In this document: positions 6,072-10,651 of the stretch, piece by piece
Layout of the letters: every line of letters begins with the position of its first letter
Position numbering within the stretch: position 1 is the stretch's first letter
From: Methanobacteriota archaeon
GTDB taxonomy: Archaea; Halobacteriota; Methanocellia; Methanocellales; Methanocellaceae
Direction of reading: 5' to 3'
NCBI GenBank assembly: GCA_023436075.1
Contig: JAEZKS010000141.1
Coordinates: forward strand, 1-10,651
DNA: 10,651 nt
Made by a program: the position numbers and the translations under genes
Notes under the pieces: generated by a model
The model's database searches: none
What the model was told of the DNA's origin: nothing
What the model saw: only the letters and a program-made list of their open reading frames with translations

Positions 6072-6079
6072 TTTATATA
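6072..6079 (+). promoter_or_regulatory. TATA box for the NifH/ABC-transporter operon
   Basis: TTTATATA lies 34-41 nt before ATG 6113, so transcription should begin near 6100 with a leader of about 10 nt. I found no GGAA-N6-TTCC site (the NrpR operator of methanogen nitrogen genes) between 5990 and 6112, so nitrogen control of the classical type is not evident. Confidence 0.55.
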
Positions 6080-6112
6080 CTGACGTCTTCCGATAACATG
6101 ACCGGGAACATT

Positions 6113-7093
6113 ATGTCAAAAACCAAGAATATAGCAATCTACGGAAAAGGTGGCATCGGCAAGTCCACCACCTCCTCCAACATCAGCGCTGCGCTATCGG
6201 AAGCTGGCTACAAAGTCATGCAGATCGGATGCGATCCTAAGAGCGATTCTACGAATACGCTGCGCGGCGGCGAATTTATTCCCACGGTGCTGGATACGCT
6301 GCGGAGCGGCAAGCGCGTCGAGACCAGCGACATCGTGCACGAGGGCTTCAATGGCATCCTCTGCGTGGAGGCTGGCGGCCCGGAGCCGGGCGTGGGCTGC
6401 GCAGGCCGGGGCATCATCACGGCCATCGAACTTCTGAAGCAGAAGAAGATCTTCGAGGAATATTCCCCTGACGTGGTCATCTATGACGTGCTGGGCGATG
6501 TGGTATGCGGCGGCTTCGCTATGCCTATCAGAGAGGGCGTGGCCGAGCAGGTCTACACGGTCTCGTCCTCGGACTTCATGGCGGTCTATGCGGCCAATAA
6601 CCTGTTCAAGGGCATCAAGAAGTATTCGACCAATGGCGGGGCGCTGTTCAGCGGCATCATTGCCAACTCGATCAACCTGCCAATTCAGAAGGATATCATC
6701 GTCGACTTCAGCAAGAAGACGAAATCGACTATCGCCGAGTTCGTGCCGAGGTCTCTTACGGTGACGCAGGCTGAGCTGAAGGGCAGGACTGTCATAGAGG
6801 CGGCCCCGGATTCTGAGCAGGCAGACGTCTATCGTAAGCTGGCTAAGGGTATCTATGCAAACACCGTAGCCTATGTGCCATCGCCCCTTGACAATGATGG
6901 CCTGAAGGGCTGGGCTGAGAGCTGGTCTGACCGGCTGCTTGAAGAGCGGAGCGCCACGCAGTCAGATTGCGGTCTCGAGTGTGTATCGACTACCGGATCG
7001 GAGAGCATAGTTTCCGGAGGCAGACAGAGCAAGGGCTGCAAGGCTACGACTCAGGGCGCAAAGAAGGCGGCTAAAGCCGCTACCAGCAGGTAA
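6113..7093 (+). CDS. NifH-like [4Fe-4S] ATPase (nitrogenase iron-protein family)
   Basis: ATP-dependent electron donor of the NifH/BchL/CfbC superfamily, 326 aa. It has a Walker A motif GKGGIGKS (11-18) with signature Lys12, switch I GCDPKSDST (39-47), and GPEPGVGCAGRG with Cys96. DVLGDVVCGG follows with Cys132. The two cysteines per monomer are the ligands of the bridging 4Fe-4S cluster of the homodimer. Arg99, the ADP-ribosylation site in NifH, is kept. The segment IPTVLDTLRSG and the C-terminal VTQAELKGRTVIEAAP suggest a nitrogenase-like (Nfl) branch rather than true NifH. Residues about 276-326 form an extra tail with Cys286, Cys290 and Cys309 and a Lys/Ala-rich end (GAKKAAKAATSR). ATG 6113 is chosen because the TATA box predicts a start near 6100; the ATG at 6098 is too early. 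It is the first gene of an operon with an importer. No NifD/K-like partner is in the window. Confidence 0.9.
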   Translation: MSKTKNIAIYGKGGIGKSTTSSNISAALSEAGYKVMQIGCDPKSDSTNTLRGGEFIPTVLDTLRSGKRVETSDIVHEGFNGILCVEAGGPEPGVGCAGRGIITAIELLKQKKIFEEYSPDVVIYDVLGDVVCGGFAMPIREGVAEQVYTVSSSDFMAVYAANNLFKGIKKYSTNGGALFSGIIANSINLPIQKDIIVDFSKKTKSTIAEFVPRSLTVTQAELKGRTVIEAAPDSEQADVYRKLAKGIYANTVAYVPSPLDNDGLKGWAESWSDRLLEERSATQSDCGLECVSTTGSESIVSGGRQSKGCKATTQGAKKAAKAATSR

Positions 7094-7129
7094 GACAAGC
7101 ATAGCACAATTCCAAGGAACGGTGTCTCC

Positions 7130-8014
7130 ATGTCCGACATTAAGATAAAAGCAGAGAACGTCCGAAAGGTGTTCGAGTTGAAGCATAGCGGAAAATCCCG
7201 GAGCAGCGGCCGTTGGGGAAACAACGGTGGCTGTCCAAGGCACCTGATGGCACTGGATGGTGTCAACCTCAGCGTGAGGACGGGAGAGTTCATGGCCATC
7301 GTCGGGCCCAGCGGCTGTGGCAAATCAACGTTTCTGGACATGATCGGAGGGTTGTCCCGGCCCACGGACGGCCAGATCTTTATCGATGATAAGCCCATCA
7401 CCGGACCCAGCCTTAACCGGGGAATTGTGTTTCAGCAGTATGCCCTTTTCCCATGGAGGACCGCGCTGGAGAATATCGAGTACGGGCTGGAGAGCCAGAA
7501 GATCCCTAAGAAAGAGCGGGCAGATATTGCCCGGCGCTACCTGTCTCTGGTCAACCTCTCAGATTTCGAGGGACACTACCCGTACCAGCTGAGTGGAGGG
7601 ATGAAGCAGCGCATAGCTATTGCCCGTGCTCTCGCCTATAACCCGGATATTCTCCTGATGGACGAGCCATTCGGCGCGCTGGACGCTCAGACACGCGAGA
7701 CGCTGCAGCTGGAGCTGTTGAAAATCAAGGAGGAGACGCGCAAGACCGTGATTTTCATCACCCACAGCATCGAAGAGGCCGTTTTCCTGGCGGATAAGAC
7801 TGCCATAATGACCGCATCCCCCGGCGTGATCAAAGAGGTCGTCGACATCCCCCTGTCCTACGAAACCAGGCTGAGTGACGAGTTCCGGGTATCCGAGGAG
7901 TTCACGCGCCTGAAGCAGAAACTATGGAGCCTCCTGAAGGTCGAGGTCAGAAAATCCCAGGAGCTGGGCGGCATTTGCCCTCCGGAGTGCCAGAAGTGCC
8001 CGGAGGCGAGCTAA
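7130..8014 (+). CDS. NitT/TauT/SsuB-type ABC transporter ATPase
   Basis: Energises uptake through the adjacent permease; 294 aa, cytoplasmic. Walker A is GPSGCGKST (59-67), the Q-loop is at VFQQ (Gln102), the signature LSGGMKQR (154-161), Walker B ILLMDEP (174-180), and the switch His212 is in THS. The sequence is closest in style to SsuB/TauB/NrtD ATPases. Two oddities stand out. About 15 extra residues, polar and Gly-rich with Cys35, lie between the first strand and ALDGVNL. The C-terminus also ends in ICPPECQKCPEAS, giving Cys283, Cys287 and Cys290 with CX3CX2C spacing, able in principle to hold a metal or Fe-S centre. The start has GGTG (7121-7124) at good spacing, 36 nt after the NifH-like stop, so co-transcription is likely. 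Confidence 0.92.
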   Translation: MSDIKIKAENVRKVFELKHSGKSRSSGRWGNNGGCPRHLMALDGVNLSVRTGEFMAIVGPSGCGKSTFLDMIGGLSRPTDGQIFIDDKPITGPSLNRGIVFQQYALFPWRTALENIEYGLESQKIPKKERADIARRYLSLVNLSDFEGHYPYQLSGGMKQRIAIARALAYNPDILLMDEPFGALDAQTRETLQLELLKIKEETRKTVIFITHSIEEAVFLADKTAIMTASPGVIKEVVDIPLSYETRLSDEFRVSEEFTRLKQKLWSLLKVEVRKSQELGGICPPECQKCPEAS

Positions 8015-8015
8015 A

Positions 8016-8852
8016 ATGGCCATCAATAAGTCCGTGAGCAAGTTCGGAGTGTCGAACCCGGACTCGGGGATCGGAAAGGTCATGCGATGGGTCGGAGAGC
8101 TGCCGCAACGGTTAGCTATAATCTTACTGTTCCTGGCGCTGTGGGAGATCGCGCCGCGGCTGAACCTCGTGGATGCGATGTATATCCCACCGTTCTCAAT
8201 AGTGATCTCTCAGTTTATCGACCTGCTACTGGACGGGACGTTGATGCCGCACATAGTGGCCAGCCTGCAGCGTGCGGTAGCAGGATATCTGATCGCAGTC
8301 GTCATCGCGATACCCCTGGGATTTCTCGTGGGATGGTACGGCATCGTGGAGCGGTACCTTGACCCGTTCCTGATGACCTTCCGTCAGATCCCGATCCTGG
8401 CTCTGTTCCCGATATTTATCCTTCTGTTCGGGATCGGCGAGAACTCCAAGATCCTGCTGATCGCAATGGGCGTGTTCTGGTCAGTTTTCATGAACACAGT
8501 CAGCGGTGTGAAGTCCGTGGACCAGCTGTTCATCAAATCGGCCCGGTCGATGCAGACGTCCAGCGTAGACATGTTCCGGAAGGTGGTCGCGCCGGCGTCG
8601 ATACCTTACATCTTCACCGGCCTCCGCTACGCGAGCACGATCGCGCTGATCGTCCTCGTGTCGGCCGAGATGATCGGGGCGCAGTCCGGTCTCGGATACA
8701 TCTCGCAGAACTGGATGATGATGTTCCGGATCCCGGAGATGTATTCGGCAATCATAGCTCTGACGCTGATCGGCCTGGCGTCAAACTACCTGCTGGTCGG
8801 CATCGAGAAAAGGGTCTCTCATTGGAAAGAAAATCGAGATAATGCAATTTAA
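8016..8852 (+). CDS. NitT/TauT/SsuC-type ABC transporter permease
   Basis: Inner-membrane channel subunit of 278 aa with about six membrane helices (first at about 32-46, last at about 245-261). The cytoplasmic EAA loop that docks on the ATPase is visible as KSARSMQTSSVDMFRKVVAP with ASIP following (about 174-197), then the typical FTGLRYA. The start ATG lies one base after the ATPase stop, and its ribosome site GGAGG (8002-8006) is inside the end of the ATPase gene, so the two are translationally linked. It belongs to the BPD_transp_1 family of the sulfonate/nitrate/taurine group. The substrate cannot be read from the permease. Confidence 0.93.
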   Translation: MAINKSVSKFGVSNPDSGIGKVMRWVGELPQRLAIILLFLALWEIAPRLNLVDAMYIPPFSIVISQFIDLLLDGTLMPHIVASLQRAVAGYLIAVVIAIPLGFLVGWYGIVERYLDPFLMTFRQIPILALFPIFILLFGIGENSKILLIAMGVFWSVFMNTVSGVKSVDQLFIKSARSMQTSSVDMFRKVVAPASIPYIFTGLRYASTIALIVLVSAEMIGAQSGLGYISQNWMMMFRIPEMYSAIIALTLIGLASNYLLVGIEKRVSHWKENRDNAI

Positions 8853-8874
8853 AAAGGTTTAAAAGGTTGAAATT

Positions 8875-9960
8875 ATGGCAGACAAAAAACTAAGCAATAT
8901 ACAAATTGTGATAGCAGCGGTCGTAATCATAGCGATCATCGCCATCATAGGAATATTCGTATTGGATAACAACGGATCATCGGACGCTTCGGTCACGCCC
9001 ACGCCTGCCCCGTCAGGCGCAACGCCTGTGGCGACGATAAGCCCGAACGCCTATACTATCAGATATAGCGTCGGTACCGATGCCGCCATTGCCCGGGCGA
9101 ATGACGTACCTTATTACGGCACTGAGCTGGGATACTTTACCAATGTCAAGCCGGTGTACACGAGTGCAGGAGCTGGCGCAGCGGTGACGGCGGCTCTTGT
9201 CGGCGGCAGCCTGGACTTCGCCATGGTAAACTATCTGACGCTGACCCGTGCCATCTCCAAAGGAGCCGACCTGGTAGCGGTAGCTGTATACCACGGCAGT
9301 GGCGGCAGTAACTTTGACTGGTATGTGCTAAAGGACAGCGGCATCAACGGCCCGGCAGACCTCAAAGGTAAGAAGGTAGCCTTTGTCACGGGCTCCAGCA
9401 GCGAGCTGTTCATGAAGCTCTACCTGGCGAAAGCCGGCCTGACTCTCAATGACATCGTTCAGGTCAATGTCCCCACAGGCAGTGAAATCGTGGCGCTGAA
9501 GACCAAGCAGGTGGATGCGGTCTTCATCGTCGGCAGCGACTGGGATAAGGCACGAATGCTTGAGACTGGCGTCGCCAAGCACCTGTTCTCTCAGACCGAG
9601 GTGACTCCTCCGAAGCTGTTCCACTGCGGCCTGGTCACGACGAAGAAGTTCCTGGCTGAGCATCCGAACGAGGCAAAAGAATTCATCGATGGCTACGTAA
9701 GAGCTGCTGACTGGGAGCGCGACAACCCGGAGGAAGCTATAGAGCTGACCGTCAAGCTGAACAAAGCGCTCGGCTACCCTGAGCTGGAACCATATATTCG
9801 GAACCTGACTGACTCGGACATAGCGGATCATTCGATGGTGGCAGACTCAGACATCCAGTGGTTCATCGATCAGCTAGTAGCCACTGGTGAGCTAAAGCCG
9901 GGCCAGGTCACGCCGGCGCAGGAGTACACGAACGAGTACAACCCCTACTACAATAAGTAG
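8875..9960 (+). CDS. Membrane-anchored NitT/TauT-type substrate-binding protein
   Basis: Captures the substrate outside the cell and delivers it to the permease; 361 aa. An N-terminal membrane helix (about 10-30) has no lipobox cysteine and is followed by a Thr/Pro-rich linker (TPTPAPSGATP), so it is probably a helix-tethered protein, as is common in archaea. The two-lobed domain belongs to the NMT1/THI5-like/SsuA class: YGTELGYF, SAGAGAAVTAALVGGSLDFA, then DLKGKKVAFVTGSSSELFM and LKTKQVDAVFI. Members bind sulfonates, nitrate, taurine, pyrimidines or aromatic acids, and the pocket gives no clear choice. It begins 22 nt after the permease; GGTTGA upstream serves as ribosome site. It is the last gene before a strong terminator. 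Confidence 0.9.
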   Translation: MADKKLSNIQIVIAAVVIIAIIAIIGIFVLDNNGSSDASVTPTPAPSGATPVATISPNAYTIRYSVGTDAAIARANDVPYYGTELGYFTNVKPVYTSAGAGAAVTAALVGGSLDFAMVNYLTLTRAISKGADLVAVAVYHGSGGSNFDWYVLKDSGINGPADLKGKKVAFVTGSSSELFMKLYLAKAGLTLNDIVQVNVPTGSEIVALKTKQVDAVFIVGSDWDKARMLETGVAKHLFSQTEVTPPKLFHCGLVTTKKFLAEHPNEAKEFIDGYVRAADWERDNPEEAIELTVKLNKALGYPELEPYIRNLTDSDIADHSMVADSDIQWFIDQLVATGELKPGQVTPAQEYTNEYNPYYNK

Positions 9961-9980
9961 GATATCAAGGGAAAGAATCC

Positions 9981-10026
9981 AGGATGACACGGAGAGTTTG
10001 ATGTGCTCTGTGTTATCCCTTTTTAA
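9981..10026 (+). terminator. Hairpin terminator of the NifH/ABC operon
   Basis: GGATGACAC (9982-9990) pairs with GTGTTATCC (10010-10018) with one G-T wobble. AGAG (9993-9996)/CTCT (10006-10009) extends the stem past a GG bulge, with a 9-nt loop, and CTTTTTAAT follows. Together with the hairpin at 5928 it delimits the four-gene transcript. Confidence 0.65.
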
Positions 10027-10028
10027 TA
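10019..10028 (+). promoter_or_regulatory. Possible TATA box overlapping the terminator T tract
   Basis: CTTTTTAATA lies 22-31 nt before ATG 10050 and doubles as the T tract of the preceding terminator. The downstream methyltransferase would then start a near-leaderless transcript. Read-through from the operon is the alternative. Confidence 0.3.
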
Positions 10029-10049
10029 AACTGGCATCAGGAGCATGAC

Positions 10050-10651
10050 ATGAGTAGCTTAGATTTTGAAGCACCGCAGCTGGCGGAAAAGTACGATCAG
10101 CTGAGCGACGGCCAATACGAGAGCGGAAAAGCGCTCGTCGATCTCCTCGGGCTGAAGACAGGATCTACAGTACTGGACTTGGGCTGCGGCACAGGCAGGC
10201 TTGCGCTGTACGCTGCGAGTATAGTCGGCCAGTCCGGAAAGGTACATGCCATAGACCCATCGCCGCCCCGCATTGAAGTCGCAGAGCGAAAGCTGAAGGA
10301 TAGCGGACTGACCAACGTTACATATAGAGTCGCTGGCAGCGATGATCTTTCCGGATTAGAGAACGATAGCTTCAATGCCGCCTATCTCTCGGCGGTACTT
10401 CACTGGGTGCCCGACAAGGAAGCCACGATCAACCAGCTATATCGTGTGCTCTCTCCCGGCGGGCGAGTCGGCATCACGACTAATGAGCGGGAGCATCCGT
10501 TCACGTTTCGGCAGATTGTCAACAAGGTCCTTGCAAGGGAGCCTTACGCGGGACACGTTGATCTCTCGCGTGATGCGGAAAAGCCGCTTACCTTAAAGGA
10601 GCTTGAGTATCTGCTGAAGGCGGCGGGCTTCCGTGACGTAGAGGTGAAACT
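10050..10651 (+). CDS. Class I SAM-dependent methyltransferase, cut by the window edge
   Basis: The first 200 residues are visible; the gene continues past 10651. Motif I is VLDLGCGTGRLA (41-52), the acidic residue of strand 2 is Asp69 (HAIDPS), the motif IV/aromatic region reads AVLHWVPDKEA, and VLSPGGRVGITT (133-144) is the post-motif turn. This is a type-11/25 methyltransferase core without an identifying substrate domain. AGGAG (10039-10043) precedes the ATG at good spacing; an earlier ATG at 10045 stops after two codons. It follows the operon terminator and may be separately transcribed. It differs clearly from the methyltransferase at 5066, so the two are not a recent duplication. Confidence 0.88.
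   Translation, partial: MSSLDFEAPQLAEKYDQLSDGQYESGKALVDLLGLKTGSTVLDLGCGTGRLALYAASIVGQSGKVHAIDPSPPRIEVAERKLKDSGLTNVTYRVAGSDDLSGLENDSFNAAYLSAVLHWVPDKEATINQLYRVLSPGGRVGITTNEREHPFTFRQIVNKVLAREPYAGHVDLSRDAEKPLTLKELEYLLKAAGFRDVEVK

Noticed and set aside
6065..6085. Short CAGT/ACTG inverted repeat over the operon TATA box
   Set aside because: Only four matched pairs around an AT-rich centre, which is not above chance.
6113..7093. True nitrogenase reductase nifH
   Set aside because: No nifD, nifK, glnB or NrpR-type operator is visible, and the sequence carries Nfl-like segments plus an extra tail. The superfamily is certain but the nif role is not supported, so no gene symbol is given.

Overview
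The window looks like about 10.6 kb of a methanogen-type euryarchaeal chromosome, with Methanocella/Rice Cluster I as my best guess. The evidence is an archaeal-size ThiI that lacks a rhodanese domain and carries a three-cysteine set, archaeal TATA boxes 20-30 nt upstream of many starts, GGTG/GGAG-type ribosome sites, a small archaeal winged-helix protein, surface proteins with Pro/Thr-rich linkers, and a nitrogenase-like iron protein. I see no tRNA, rRNA, CRISPR array, insertion sequence or integrase.

Left part (1-3600). Two tandem paralogues of the chagasin/I42 cysteine-protease-inhibitor family (146-631 and 744-1124) converge on a minus-strand membrane protein resembling CcdC/DUF1453 (1249-1811). 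That gene is split by an apparent one-base frameshift. Divergent from it is thiI (1937-3109), which converges on a minus-strand helical protein of unknown function (3124-3555). The promoter of that unknown gene is flanked by two copies of the palindrome TTGTACAA.

Middle (3600-6060). A short winged-helix DNA-binding protein (3745-4039) has an unresolved start, possibly because of a one-base indel in a T5 run, and a 9-bp-arm inverted repeat abuts its TATA box. Next come a hairpin/T-tract element that could end a small RNA, a membrane-anchored protein of unknown function (4305-4940), and a class I SAM-dependent methyltransferase (5066-5884) closed by a terminator hairpin.

Right part (6060-10651). 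The main unit is a four-gene operon at 6113-9960: a NifH-like [4Fe-4S] ATPase with an unusual Cys- and Lys/Ala-rich C-terminal tail, then the ATPase, permease and membrane-anchored binding protein of a NitT/TauT/SsuABC-type importer. It has its own TATA box, tight spacing, ribosome sites before each transporter gene, and a terminator hairpin at each boundary. No NifD/NifK-like catalytic partner lies within the window. A second SAM methyltransferase starts at 10050 and runs off the right edge.

My reading is that the operon couples import of a small, probably organosulfur or nitrogenous compound to a nitrogenase-like reductase. The substrate, and even whether the NifH-like protein acts on the imported compound, cannot be decided from this sequence. 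The NifH-like protein coupled to the importer, with cysteine-bearing tails on both the NifH-like protein and the transporter ATPase, is the best candidate here for something undescribed.
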